Of a DNA stretch of 10,070 bases, positions 1-7,979 are shown piece after piece. Origin of the DNA: JAZRUY01 sp045598845 (lineage in GTDB: Bacteria > Verrucomicrobiota > Lentisphaeria > Victivallales > Victivallaceae); NCBI GenBank assembly GCA_045598845.1, contig JAZRUY010000041.1:1-10070 (forward strand), in the 5' to 3' direction. The position numbers and the translations under genes are program-made. Position 1 is the stretch's first letter, and the number at the start of each line of letters is the position of its first letter. Under the pieces are notes generated by a model. It made no database searches. It had not been told where the DNA came from and saw only the letters and a list, made by a program, of their open reading frames with translations.

Positions 1-653
1 GCCGCCAGCGCGGTTACCGGCCGTTTGTATCCGGTCAGTTCTCCGACGGAGAGATAATAGTCGCGTGAGCCGTCCGGCACGGCACTGAAAAAATCGGTAT
101 TGACAGGGGGATATATCACTGTTGAATCGCGGTTGTAGATACGCTTGATCCGTTCCGCCACGAAATTGCTGTTGGCGATAAACAGATCCACTCCGGCGGC
201 GGATGCCTTGTCGTAGCGGCGTAGCGGCTCCCGCCATATCCTCATGGCGGCCTTGCCTCCCCATCCGGCATCCCGGTAGTATTCATCGTACATATCCCAC
301 AGATAGCGCATCGGGGTGTGGCAGTAGCAGATATGCCTGGCGCCGTCCGGTTTTATAATTCCTTTCGCCGGACCGCTTTCGCTGCTGATGATGAGGTCAT
401 ATCCTTCCAGATTCAGTCTGCGCAGCGCCGCCGGCATCAGCGGCAGCCAGACGTTGCAGCGCTTCCTGCTTCCCGGCAGCGAAGCGATAAATGTTTCGGT
501 GATCCGGTGCCCGGCGAATTGTCCGCCGCAGGCGTCCGCGTTGAAGGCATGGGTGAATATATCCGCATCGGGAAACAGCCCGGCGATTTCCGCCAGCACC
601 TGTTCTCCGCCGCGCCAGTTGGTCAGCCAGTAATGCACGAGTGCGGTTTTCAT
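1..653 (-). CDS. Glycosyltransferase family 4 (WbaZ-like), partial
   Basis: This gene runs off the left edge; 217 codons from the N-terminus are present. The product starts MKTALVHYWLTNWRGGEQVL, the usual first strand and glycine loop of the N-terminal half of a GT-B-fold family-4 glycosyltransferase. Later landmarks also fit: CYCHTPMRYLWDMY at about residues 109-122, a hallmark of WbaZ/mannosyltransferase-like enzymes; NSNFVAERIKRIY at 161-173; YPPVNTDFF at 181-189, which leads into the C-terminal donor-binding domain; and YKRP at 209-212. Such enzymes transfer a sugar from a nucleotide-sugar donor onto a lipid-linked glycan at the cytoplasmic face of the inner membrane, for O-antigen or exopolysaccharide synthesis. 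The exact sugar cannot be read from sequence. The donor-binding E-x7-E region lies outside the window. The start lies 37 bp after the hrpA stop, with only a weak ribosome site and no obvious promoter, so co-transcription with hrpA is likely. Confidence 0.88.
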   Translation of the reverse strand, partial: MKTALVHYWLTNWRGGEQVLAEIAGLFPDADIFTHAFNADACGGQFAGHRITETFIASLPGSRKRCNVWLPLMPAALRRLNLEGYDLIISSESGPAKGIIKPDGARHICYCHTPMRYLWDMYDEYYRDAGWGGKAAMRIWREPLRRYDKASAAGVDLFIANSNFVAERIKRIYNRDSTVIYPPVNTDFFSAVPDGSRDYYLSVGELTGYKRPVTALA

Positions 654-690
654 GTTTTTTCCGTTGTCCGTGTTTGTTTTTTACCGTAAG

Positions 691-3600
691 TCATATTTTC
701 AGTTCTTTCCAGGCGTCCGGCAGTTTTTTAACCGGATTTTTGACGGTGGTTCCGATTTCCGGCGCGAACACCGCCAGGCGCGCTTCTTCCGTCAGCCGCC
801 AGAAATTTTCCAGGTGCGGGTGCAGCGTGATATCGTCAACCGCGGCTGCGGCAGCGTATAATTTATCCGGATATTCCGCCAGTGTTCCGTATTTACGCTC
901 GTCCGAGCCCGGCGACGCTACCGCCCGTTCCGCCCTCAGTTTCGCTCCGCGCAGAAATTTTGCGTAATCGCGGAATACCGCTTTGTATTTCAGAAATCCG
1001 GGGCGGAACAGAAAGTCCAGATGCCGGATCTGATCTTCCGCCCCGTTGCGCTCGTACCTGTTGCGCTTGAGCAGCGCGTTGACGGCATGGTAAATCTCAT
1101 CCAGCGCCGCGAGTTTCCCGGCCGCGCCGTCAAGCGCTTCGCCCAGATTCTGCGCCGCGGTTTCCGCCGCCGCAAGGAAATCCTCCCGGGCGCGTATTTT
1201 TTCCGCCGGGAGGGGCAGGGCGGCGGTCACCGCCAGGTCCAGCATATCTTCGGCGAACTCCGGGTAGTTCATTCCCCACGAGAGTTTCATCCGGTTGGTC
1301 ATCCTGATGCCCCTCTGCAGGAATTTAATCTGATCGGCGCGGCCGGCGCGGAACAGCGCTGTTATTCCGCGGCGGTGGCGCACTTCCGCCTCCTCCCGGT
1401 CCAGATACACCGCGGTTTCGACTCTGCCGTCCGCTCCGGCGCAGAGCGCCGGATAGGCGGGAGTACCTCCTTTTAAAATAATTTCATCCTCGATTTTCCC
1501 GGGCGGGAATTCTGTTCCTGGAACGCTTCGGCTGTACGGAATCACCATTCCGGCACTGTGAATTTTCGAACCGGAATCACCCCTGTCCGGAAGTTCCGTA
1601 ATCAATTCGGTTATTTTCCCGTTGTCTCCGGTAACGCCGATTTTCATTTTCAGGTATTCCGGCAGCCGTTGCGGGTCGAATTCGTCCGCATCGGCCGGTA
1701 TGCCGTATTCGGCGCCGATAAAATCCGTCAGCGCTTCGGTGAACGGGCGTTCCCGGAACACGGTTCCCAGTTCCAGCGCGGCGCAGAAATCCGCCGCGGT
1801 GTCCTGCAGCGGCAGTAACGCCCGTCTTTTTTCTTTGCCCAGGGTTTTCAGCAGCAGCAGGGTTTTTTCCCGCAGAAATCCCGGCACCAGATATTCCGGC
1901 GCCCAATACGGCAGCAGATTGAGTTTTTTCTCCGGACAGAGCAGCACGATGCCGTCCTCCGGCTCTCCCGGTTCGAAGGTATAGCGCAGCCGGAATTCAG
2001 TCCCGGAAAACAGCAGCCGGTCCGGATATTTATCCGCTTCCGCGTCATCCGCCGTCTGCCTTGCTCCGTAATCCGTCCGGTCCTCGCGGCACAGTTTTTC
2101 CAGAGTTTTGTCCGAACAAACCGTGTCCGGCAACACTTTCAGATAATGCCGCTCCGCCTCCGCCGGCGAGAACAGCGCCCCCGGCCGCCTGATTTTGATT
2201 TCCAGATCGCGCAGCGCTTTTATATGCAGCGCCGCTTTTTCCGTCCAGGTGCCGCGGATGGCGGGTTTTCCTTCCGCCAGAGCCTCCCGTATGAAAACTT
2301 CCCTCGCTTCCGCCGGATTTATTTCACTGTACAGTTTCTTTCTTCCCGGATTGATGATCAGGCCGCCGAACAGCAGTTTTTCCCGGGCGTACACATAGCC
2401 TGACGCCGGTTCGTAATGTACCCGGTCGTACACCCTGCTGCACAGGCGGCCGGCGGCGCGTTCAAAATATTCCGGCCGTATTTCCGCATTGACGCGGCCG
2501 AACAGTCTGCTGGTTTCCACCAGCGCGAAACTGAGCATCCATTTCGGCTTCGGTTTGCGCCTGGCCAGCGCCGACCCGGGGAACACGGTGAATTTACGGT
2601 TCCCCGCGGCGGCATAAACCTGTTCTTCCGGGAGCAGACAGGATATATTGCGCGGCACTCCGGCGAGTACGGCCTGATGCAGCATGTCATATGGAGGATC
2701 GCCGCCGGGTTCCGCCGCCGGATGATTGTCCGGATAGATTTTCGCCAGCGATTCCCGGAAATCCGCCGCCAGATTCCGCCATTCGCGCACCCTGCGGCAG
2801 TTCAGATAATTGTCCGCGCAGAATTTTCTCAATCTGCTTCCCGTCATACCTTCGGCGGTTACCGCTTTCCATACATTCAGCAGCGTCAGAAAATCCGAAT
2901 CGGGATGGCGGAATCGGCGGTGCGCCTCGTCGGCGGCCTGTTTTTTTTCCGCCGGTCTTTCAAAGACTTCCTGCATCGACAGCGCCGCTGCGATCACCGT
3001 CATTTCTTCCCTTACCTGGTATTTTACCGCCCGGCAAAGCATTTTCGCGATATGCGGGTCGGCCGGCAGTTTCGCCATTTTCCGCCCTTCCGCGGTCAGT
3101 CCGCCTCCGCTGTCCAGCGCCTCCAGATCCCGCAGTGTCGCCAGCCCTTCCCGGACCGCTCCGGGGGAGGGCGGATTGATGAGCGGGAACCGGTCGACCG
3201 GCGGCAGGTTGAGCGCCGCCATGCGCAGAATCACTCCGGCCAGGGCGGAACGCAGGATTTCCGGGTCGGTGAACCGGGGCGCGTTGTCCTCGTCCTCCTT
3301 GCCGTACAGATGTATGCAGATCCCGTCCGCCACCCGTCCGCAGCGTCCGCGGCGCTGCCGGATGCTGGCCCGGCTGACCGGTTCTATCCGCAGTTCCTCG
3401 ATACGGCTGCGCGGGTTGAACCGCTTGATGCGCGCCAGCCCGGAATCGATAACAAAACGGATGCCCGGCACAGTGATACTGGTTTCCGCCGCGTTGGTGG
3501 CGAGTATTATCTTGCGCGACCGGCAGGGCTGGAAAACTTTCCGGGTTTCGCTTTCCGCCAGCCTTCCGAAGAGCATAAGGACCTCGGTGCGCGGCAGCGA

Positions 3601-4389
3601 CCTTCCCAGCAGCAGATCCCGGCATTCGCGTATTTCGCGTTCGCCGGGCAGAAAAACCAGAATATCCCCGCGCGGATTCAATGCCGATGCCTCCTCCACT
3701 CCGCGCATAACCGTGTCGGCAAGTTCCTCGTCCCGTTCCGGCGGCAGATAGAGATCATCTACCGGGAAAGTGCGTCCGCTGATATTCACGCACGGCGCAT
3801 GGCCGAAAAAAGCGGAAAAAGTTTCCGTGTCGATGGTGGCCGATGAAACCGCGATTTTCAATTCCGGCCGGCGGACGCGCAGGTTTTTCAGGTATCCGAG
3901 CAGAAAATCGATATTCAGGCTCCGCTCGTGCGCTTCATCGATGATCAGCGCGTCGTAGCGCCGCAGATCGCGGTCGCACAGGGTTTCCGCCAGCAGAATT
4001 CCGTCGGTCATGAATTTTATTGCGGTGCCCGGGGCGGTGCGGTCGTCGAATCTCACCTGGTAACCCGCCCCTTGCCCCCGGACGGCCCGCAGTTCATCGG
4101 CAACCCGTTCCGCCACCGTGGCTGCCGCTATGCGTCGGGGCTGGGTGCATCCGATCATGCCCTTTACTCCGCATCCGAGTTCCAGCGCGATCTTCGGCAG
4201 CTGGGTGGTTTTGCCGCTGCCGGTGTCCCCCGCCACGATGATCACGCCGTGCTCGCGCCAGATTTCGCGGATTCTTTCCGCGTTTTCCGATATGGGCAGC
4301 TCCGGCGGATATTCGATTTTGAAGGCGGCGACCGATCGCCGCCGCGCTTCTTCGGCGGCCGCTGATGCCTGTGTCTGCAAGGGTGTCAT
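691..4389 (-). CDS. hrpA: ATP-dependent RNA helicase HrpA (DEAH family)
   Basis: The 1232-residue product is close to the roughly 1300 residues of enterobacterial HrpA. Helicase motifs appear in order: Walker A GDTGSGKT at 54-61; CTQPRR (motif Ia) at 81-86; DEAH at 151-154; SAT at 183-185; ATNAAETSIT (motif V) at 297-306; and QRRGRCGR (motif VI) at 345-352. The long C-terminal half, with the helicase-associated, OB-fold and DUF3418-type regions, separates HrpA from the shorter HrpB. HrpA unwinds RNA in the cytoplasm using ATP; in Escherichia coli it acts in mRNA processing and rescue of stalled ribosomes. The ATG at 4389 is preceded by AGGAA about ten bases upstream. The gene begins only 24 bp beyond the U-tract of the hisB terminator, so it either relies on terminator read-through or has a promoter inside the end of hisB. 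Identity is secure from motif order and length. Confidence 0.95.
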   Translation of the reverse strand: MTPLQTQASAAAEEARRRSVAAFKIEYPPELPISENAERIREIWREHGVIIVAGDTGSGKTTQLPKIALELGCGVKGMIGCTQPRRIAAATVAERVADELRAVRGQGAGYQVRFDDRTAPGTAIKFMTDGILLAETLCDRDLRRYDALIIDEAHERSLNIDFLLGYLKNLRVRRPELKIAVSSATIDTETFSAFFGHAPCVNISGRTFPVDDLYLPPERDEELADTVMRGVEEASALNPRGDILVFLPGEREIRECRDLLLGRSLPRTEVLMLFGRLAESETRKVFQPCRSRKIILATNAAETSITVPGIRFVIDSGLARIKRFNPRSRIEELRIEPVSRASIRQRRGRCGRVADGICIHLYGKEDEDNAPRFTDPEILRSALAGVILRMAALNLPPVDRFPLINPPSPGAVREGLATLRDLEALDSGGGLTAEGRKMAKLPADPHIAKMLCRAVKYQVREEMTVIAAALSMQEVFERPAEKKQAADEAHRRFRHPDSDFLTLLNVWKAVTAEGMTGSRLRKFCADNYLNCRRVREWRNLAADFRESLAKIYPDNHPAAEPGGDPPYDMLHQAVLAGVPRNISCLLPEEQVYAAAGNRKFTVFPGSALARRKPKPKWMLSFALVETSRLFGRVNAEIRPEYFERAAGRLCSRVYDRVHYEPASGYVYAREKLLFGGLIINPGRKKLYSEINPAEAREVFIREALAEGKPAIRGTWTEKAALHIKALRDLEIKIRRPGALFSPAEAERHYLKVLPDTVCSDKTLEKLCREDRTDYGARQTADDAEADKYPDRLLFSGTEFRLRYTFEPGEPEDGIVLLCPEKKLNLLPYWAPEYLVPGFLREKTLLLLKTLGKEKRRALLPLQDTAADFCAALELGTVFRERPFTEALTDFIGAEYGIPADADEFDPQRLPEYLKMKIGVTGDNGKITELITELPDRGDSGSKIHSAGMVIPYSRSVPGTEFPPGKIEDEIILKGGTPAYPALCAGADGRVETAVYLDREEAEVRHRRGITALFRAGRADQIKFLQRGIRMTNRMKLSWGMNYPEFAEDMLDLAVTAALPLPAEKIRAREDFLAAAETAAQNLGEALDGAAGKLAALDEIYHAVNALLKRNRYERNGAEDQIRHLDFLFRPGFLKYKAVFRDYAKFLRGAKLRAERAVASPGSDERKYGTLAEYPDKLYAAAAAVDDITLHPHLENFWRLTEEARLAVFAPEIGTTVKNPVKKLPDAWKELKI

Positions 4390-4413
4390 CGGATGCCGGT
4401 TCCTGGGAAAGTT

Positions 4414-4442
4414 AAAAAAAACACGCCGCGAACTGCGGCGTG
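4414..4442 (-). terminator. Intrinsic terminator of hisB
   Basis: On the minus strand an 8-bp perfect GC-rich stem (CACGCCGC / GCGGCGTG) encloses the 5-nt loop AGTTC and is followed at once by eight U residues. It begins 11 bp past the hisB stop codon. This is a textbook rho-independent terminator. Confidence 0.9.
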
Positions 4443-4453
4443 AGACGGAATTT

Positions 4454-5038
4454 TTACAGCGTCCCCTTTGTGGACAGCACCCCCTGAATTCTCGGGTCCG
4501 GCGTCACCGCCGCATCCAGCGCTTTGGCGAATGACTTGAATATCGCCTCGGCGATATGGTGCGAATCATCGCCGGCCTTCACCCGTATATGCAGATTCAT
4601 TCCGGCTTTTACGGTCAGGGCGCGGAAAAATTCGTTGAACAGCTGCACATCCAGATTGTTTATGTAGCGGGCCGGAAAATCCGCCCGCATGTCCAGAAAT
4701 GGCCGTCCGGATAGATCCAGCGCGGTTTCCGCCAGCGCTTCGTCCATCGGCAGCAGGAAGAACCCGTAGCGGCGGATGCCGCTTTTGCCGCCCAGCGCCC
4801 TGGCCACCGCTTCGCCCAGCGCCAGCCCGAGATCCTCCATGGTATGGTGGCAGTCCACGGCGAGATCTCCTTTCGCCTTCACATCCAGGTCGAAAAGCCC
4901 GTGCCGGGCGAACAGCGTCAGCATATGGTCCATGAACGGAATGCCGGTGCTGATATTGCCGGTTCCGGAGCCGTCCAGATTTATCTGAACGGTGATATCG
5001 GTTTCAGAGGTAGTACGGGTTACTGTCGCCGCGCGCAT
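4454..5038 (-). CDS. hisB: Imidazoleglycerol-phosphate dehydratase HisB
   Basis: The product is 194 residues, the normal length of monofunctional HisB, with no fused phosphatase domain. It dehydrates D-erythro-imidazole-glycerol phosphate to imidazole-acetol phosphate in histidine biosynthesis, in the cytoplasm. The two pseudo-repeat metal-binding motifs are intact: FMDHML at 35-40, DCHHTMEDLG at 62-71, and DDSHHIAEAIFKSFAKAL at 157-174 with the metal-binding histidines and glutamate. The C-terminal STKG signature is at 189-192. The ATG at 5038 has GGGGAG (5047-5052) eight bases upstream, which fixes the start. The gene has its own promoter (5111-5139) and its own terminator (4414-4442), so it is probably transcribed alone. 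No other his genes are present here, so the pathway must be scattered or lie elsewhere. Confidence 0.97.
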   Translation of the reverse strand: MRAATVTRTTSETDITVQINLDGSGTGNISTGIPFMDHMLTLFARHGLFDLDVKAKGDLAVDCHHTMEDLGLALGEAVARALGGKSGIRRYGFFLLPMDEALAETALDLSGRPFLDMRADFPARYINNLDVQLFNEFFRALTVKAGMNLHIRVKAGDDSHHIAEAIFKSFAKALDAAVTPDPRIQGVLSTKGTL

Positions 5039-5055
5039 AATGCCATCTCCCCGGG

Positions 5056-5091
5056 TAATGTGAAAAATACAATAATGTGAAAAAAATACAA
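5056..5091. repeat. Tandem repeat in the hisB leader
   Basis: Two adjacent copies of a short AT-rich unit, plus-strand TAATGTGAAAAATACAA (5056-5072) and TAATGTGAAAAAAATACAA (5073-5091), differ only by two extra A residues. They lie between the hisB -10 element and its ribosome site, so they fall in the transcribed leader just after the expected start point. They could be paired protein-binding sites or a simple slippage duplication; the sequence does not decide. Confidence 0.8.
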
Positions 5092-5110
5092 TAACTTGCG
5101 GTACTGTAAT

Positions 5111-5139
5111 AATATACGGTGCGTCCGGTCCCGTTTCAA
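5111..5139 (-). promoter_or_regulatory. Sigma70-like promoter of hisB
   Basis: On the minus strand the -35 TTGAAA (5134-5139) and the -10 TATATT (5111-5116) each match the consensus at five of six bases, with an ideal 17-bp spacer. The -35 overlaps the stop codon of the upstream gene. The predicted start near 5104 gives a leader of about 65 nt before the hisB ATG. Confidence 0.6.
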
Positions 5140-5945
5140 GACCGCCGCTCCGGCCGGTACGGATAGGGGAAGTCGCGCATCGCCGCCGGTCCGGTCAGTC
5201 CGCATATCGCCTGCGACATCGTCATCACATAGCGGAAACTGTCGGAATTCACCGCCGCGGAAAACAGCATCGCCGCGGCGTAGCGCAGCAGCCGCGCGTT
5301 GTCCCATTCCTGCCGCCTGCCGGTGAAATCCCCGGTCAGCAGCCAGTTTTTCGCCGGCCGCAGCAGCCGTCCGTCGGGGCATTTCAGCGCGAATTCGTCC
5401 TCCAGTTTCACGATGCCGTATTTATCCGGATCGGCGGCCAGGCTTTTGGCGACGGCGCAGAGCAGGGCGGAGGAGCCGGTTTTCTCATCCAGCACCGCGC
5501 CGATGCAGTAGTATTCCGGGCGGAAGGTGGAATCCGGTTTCGCCGCCAGATTCGCCCGCAGCATGACATTCATAAGTTTTTCCGGCGAATCCGGCTCAGG
5601 GGTGCCGGCGAGCAGCCTCATGCCGCACCAGCGCTCCAGCAGGGCGGCATGGGAATCGTTGTCGAACCATTGCAGATGCAGATTGAACAGCCCCTTTATC
5701 AGATCCGGGTCGCCGCGGCGGAGCATCATGTAAAAATCCGACCGGCGCAGCCGCATATTCAGCGCCGCGCCCAGCTGATGAGTGCGCCTGCGCAGCAGCG
5801 GATTGCCGCTTTCCTGCATTTCCGCCAGCCGTTCCGCCAGCGCCGGATGCGGGTCGGCCAGCAGTTCCGCTATCGCGTTCACCGCCACCTCGTCGCTCTC
5901 GTCGTCGAGCAGACTGCACAGCGCCTGAAAACGTTTGCCCGTCAT
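5136..5945 (-). CDS. Uncharacterised protein, HEAT-like plus degenerate SirB1/transglutaminase-like
   Basis: I do not recognise a named family with certainty. The 269-residue product has no signal peptide or membrane segment and should be cytoplasmic. Residues 8-60 are helical and read like one HEAT-type unit (LLDDESDEVAVNAIAELLAD). The middle, PEYYCIGAVLDEKTGSSALLCAVA at about 143-166 in shortened form YYCIGAVLDEKTGSSALL, has the spacing of the core of SirB1-type (Transglut_core2) proteins. However, the expected catalytic GHF-type motif is missing and LEDEFALKCPDG stands at 181-192 instead. If the relation is real, the protein is probably catalytically inactive. The start codon overlaps the stop of the upstream exonuclease gene (ATGA) and there is no good ribosome site, so translation is probably coupled to it. 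That tight pairing suggests a shared process, but the function remains unknown. Confidence 0.8.
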   Translation of the reverse strand: MTGKRFQALCSLLDDESDEVAVNAIAELLADPHPALAERLAEMQESGNPLLRRRTHQLGAALNMRLRRSDFYMMLRRGDPDLIKGLFNLHLQWFDNDSHAALLERWCGMRLLAGTPEPDSPEKLMNVMLRANLAAKPDSTFRPEYYCIGAVLDEKTGSSALLCAVAKSLAADPDKYGIVKLEDEFALKCPDGRLLRPAKNWLLTGDFTGRRQEWDNARLLRYAAAMLFSAAVNSDSFRYVMTMSQAICGLTGPAAMRDFPYPYRPERRS

Positions 5946-6736
5946 TGCTTCGGCTGTGTTTTGCGTTCCGGGAATTTTCCTTCCAGCGCGTCCGAAACTA
6001 TCTTTTTTACCTCATCGGAAAAATCCCCGTGCAGTATCCAGCGCAGAAATCCCGGGTCGTTGACGGAGAGATCGCGCAGCGTTCTGCCGGTGTTTTTGCC
6101 GAAATTGATGATCACTTCGCCGCCGCGCCAGCGCAGCCTGCGGGTCTGGTCTATCCCGTCCTCCCCCAGCAGATTGCTGTATGCCGCCAGCCCTTCCGCG
6201 GTATCCGGCACTTCCTCGTGCCGGGCGATTTCCCCCAGCAGCACCTGATAGGCGGCTTCGGTGTCCGCCCCCGCTCCGTGAGCGCCTTCAAGTTCCCTGC
6301 CGGTGAATATGCGGTAGGCGTCCGACAGCCTGCGCGGGTAAAGTTTGCAGAAGATGTTGAACGCGTCCGCGATATGGCGCCCGTCGGTCTTGAACTCGAT
6401 GCCGGCGCGCTCGAATTCCTTGCGCAGCATCGGTACGTCGAAGCTGAGGATATTGTATCCGGCCAGATCGCAGCCGTCCAGATAGCGGTAGAGTTTCGCC
6501 GCGATATCCGCGAAGGACGGGCAGTCTTTTACATCGTCGTCGGTTATTCCGTGAATGGCGGCGGCTTCCGGCGGAATCGGTATGCCGGGGTTCAGCCGGC
6601 GCACATTCATCTGCCTGGTTCCGTCCGGCATTACCTTGAGTATAGCCAGTTCAACGATACGGTCGTGCAGGGGCAGCACTCCGGTGCTCTCGATATCGAA
6701 CACTGCCAGCGGCCGTTCCAGTTTCAGTTCGCGCAT
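5942..6736 (-). CDS. DnaQ-like DEDDh 3'-5' exonuclease
   Basis: The protein of 264 residues is a member of the RNase T/DnaQ exonuclease superfamily. It removes nucleotides from 3' ends using two metal ions. The catalytic set is complete: FDIEST at 13-18 (Asp14, Glu16), HGITDDD near 62-68, AGYNILSFDVPML at 92-104 (Asn95, Asp100), and HGAGADTEAA at 153-162 (His153, Asp158), the DEDDh type. A second small C-terminal domain, FGKNTGRTLRDLSVNDPGF at 211-229 followed by LRWIL, matches the F-G-K...G-x-x-L...D-P-x-x-L-x-W pattern appended to many such exonucleases (DUF3820-like). It could be a proofreading subunit or a stand-alone DNA/RNA exonuclease. I chose the ATG at 6736, not the open-frame ATG at 6832: GGAG (6747-6750) lies ten bases before it, the homology begins here, and the likely promoter lies between the two. 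Its stop overlaps the start of the downstream gene. Confidence 0.9.
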   Translation of the reverse strand: MRELKLERPLAVFDIESTGVLPLHDRIVELAILKVMPDGTRQMNVRRLNPGIPIPPEAAAIHGITDDDVKDCPSFADIAAKLYRYLDGCDLAGYNILSFDVPMLRKEFERAGIEFKTDGRHIADAFNIFCKLYPRRLSDAYRIFTGRELEGAHGAGADTEAAYQVLLGEIARHEEVPDTAEGLAAYSNLLGEDGIDQTRRLRWRGGEVIINFGKNTGRTLRDLSVNDPGFLRWILHGDFSDEVKKIVSDALEGKFPERKTQPKQ

Positions 6737-6746
6737 AGCGTAATTT

Positions 6747-6750
6747 CTCC
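6747..6750 (-). promoter_or_regulatory. Ribosome site fixing the exonuclease start
   Basis: GGAG on the minus strand lies ten bases upstream of the ATG at 6734-6736. It supports this start over the in-frame ATG 96 bases further upstream. Confidence 0.6.
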
Positions 6751-6791
6751 GTTGTTCGCTGTTGAATTCAAAGCGTTGTCCAGTGTTGAGA

Positions 6792-6819
6792 AATATAGCA
6801 CCGGTAGTATGATATTCAA
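6792..6819 (-). promoter_or_regulatory. Sigma70-like promoter of the exonuclease gene
   Basis: On the minus strand TTGAAT (-35, 6814-6819) and TATATT (-10, 6792-6797) are 16 bp apart. The start near 6785 gives a leader of about 50 nt to the chosen ATG. It lies directly beyond the probable terminator of the upstream LRR gene. Confidence 0.5.
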
Positions 6820-6824
6820 AACCC

Positions 6825-6862
6825 AAAAACATGCCCGCGGTTTTTTATTCATCTGCCGGGCA
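6825..6862 (-). terminator. Possible terminator of the LRR gene
   Basis: On the minus strand TGCCCG (6857-6862) pairs with CGGGCA (6832-6837) around a 19-nt loop, followed by TGTTTTT. The stem is short and the loop long, so this is a weak intrinsic terminator candidate. Its position 26 bp after the LRR stop codon and just before a promoter supports it. Confidence 0.35.
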
Positions 6863-6887
6863 ATGCGTTTTCATATTTCAATTTCAT

Positions 6888-7970
6888 TCATTTTCTTCGG
6901 ATAATTTTACAATTTCCAGGGAAGGCCTCGTCACCGTACTCGCAATCCGATGGAATTTCGACTTCCGTCAGTCCGGTGCAATCTTCAAAAGCACCATCGC
7001 CGATTTCTATCACGCTGTCCGGGATTACTATGCTCGTCAGTCCGGTGCAATCTTCAAAAGCGCCGTTGCCGATTTCGGTCACGCTGTCCGGTATCACCAC
7101 GCTCGTCAGCCCGGTGCATCCCCGGAAAGCACGTTCGCCTATATCGGTTACGCTGTCGGGAAGTACTATGCTCTTAATCTCGATGCAGTCGCTGAAAATC
7201 CAGTCGCGGATAATAGTCACGCTGTCGGGAATCACCACGCTCGTCAGCGCGGTGCAGCCGCAGAAAGCCCATTTGCCGATTTCGGTTACGCTGTCTGGAA
7301 TCTTTATCTCCGTCAGCCCGGTACAATCTTCAAAAGTGCCACAGCCGATTTCGGTCACGCTGTCTGGAATCTTTATCTCCGTCAGCCCGGAGCAACCGCA
7401 GAAAGCGTATCCGCCGATTTCGGTCACGCTGTCTGGAATCTTTATCTCTGTCAGCCCGGAGCAATCTTCAAAAGCGCCATAGCCGATTTCGGTCACGCTG
7501 TCCGGGATTACCACGCCGGTCATCCAGGTGCATCCGGAGAAACACGATAAAACTATTTTTGTTACGCCGGACGGTATTTCCGCTTTGCCTGCGGCAGACG
7601 GCCAGGCAAGGAGAACCGTGTTCCGGACTAACGGTTGTTTCATTCCGGTGCACCCCCGAAAAGCACATTCGCCGATTTCGGTCACGCTGTCCGGGATCAC
7701 CACGCTCGTCATTCCAGTGCATCCTGCGAATGCATAGTCGCCGATTTCGGTCACGCTGCCGGGTATTACTATGCTCGTCAGCCCGGTGCAGTCGCAGAAA
7801 GCACATTCGCCGATTTCGGTCACGCTGTCCGGAATCACTATGCTCGTCATCCCGGTGCATTCGGCGAAAGCATAGTCGCCGATTTCGGTCACGCCGTCCG
7901 GTATGACAAATTTCCCGTTCAGATTACCCCTGTTTTTACGTAGATATTCCGCAAACTCTCCGTTGGTCAT
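6888..7970 (-). CDS. BspA-type (LRR_5) leucine-rich repeat protein, intact copy
   Basis: This gene encodes a 360-residue protein made almost entirely of BspA-type leucine-rich repeats. A 31-residue cap beginning MTNGEFAEYLRKNRGNLNG is followed by 13 units of the form xxAFxxCTGLTxxxIPDSVTEIG, normally 23 residues each, and a short tail ending NCKIIRRK. The fourth unit is enlarged to 40 residues by an inserted segment (NTVLLAWPSAAGKAEIPSG), a variation common in this family. There is no signal peptide or anchor, and nearly every unit carries a cysteine before TGL, so a reducing cytoplasmic location is likely unless export is unconventional. BspA-like repeats generally mediate protein binding; no partner can be named. 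The ATG at 7970 is chosen because GAGGAG lies nine bases upstream. An in-frame GTG at 8120 adds 50 residues, lacks a ribosome site and is not repeat-like. The gene is a paralogue of the one at 8162-9526. Confidence 0.9.
   Translation of the reverse strand: MTNGEFAEYLRKNRGNLNGKFVIPDGVTEIGDYAFAECTGMTSIVIPDSVTEIGECAFCDCTGLTSIVIPGSVTEIGDYAFAGCTGMTSVVIPDSVTEIGECAFRGCTGMKQPLVRNTVLLAWPSAAGKAEIPSGVTKIVLSCFSGCTWMTGVVIPDSVTEIGYGAFEDCSGLTEIKIPDSVTEIGGYAFCGCSGLTEIKIPDSVTEIGCGTFEDCTGLTEIKIPDSVTEIGKWAFCGCTALTSVVIPDSVTIIRDWIFSDCIEIKSIVLPDSVTDIGERAFRGCTGLTSVVIPDSVTEIGNGAFEDCTGLTSIVIPDSVIEIGDGAFEDCTGLTEVEIPSDCEYGDEAFPGNCKIIRRK
6933..7877 (-). repeat. LRR-coding 69-bp repeat array, 13 units
   Basis: Thirteen units of 69 bp (one enlarged to 120 bp, the last 66 bp) encode the leucine-rich repeats. 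A block beginning GCTGTCTGGAATCTTTATCT on the plus strand recurs at 7290, 7359 and 7428, exactly 69 bp apart, so the three central units are recent copies of one another. Confidence 0.9.
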
Positions 7971-7979
7971 TTGGATATA

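Noticed and set aside
2416..3846. A 476-codon open frame on the plus strand opposite hrpA
   Set aside because: It lies fully antisense to a motif-complete helicase gene and has an Arg/Gln-rich composition with no family features. It is a shadow of GC-rich codon usage.
6737..6832. A longer exonuclease start at 6832
   Set aside because: The extra 32 residues are not family-like, no ribosome site precedes the ATG, and the likely promoter and terminator lie inside this stretch.
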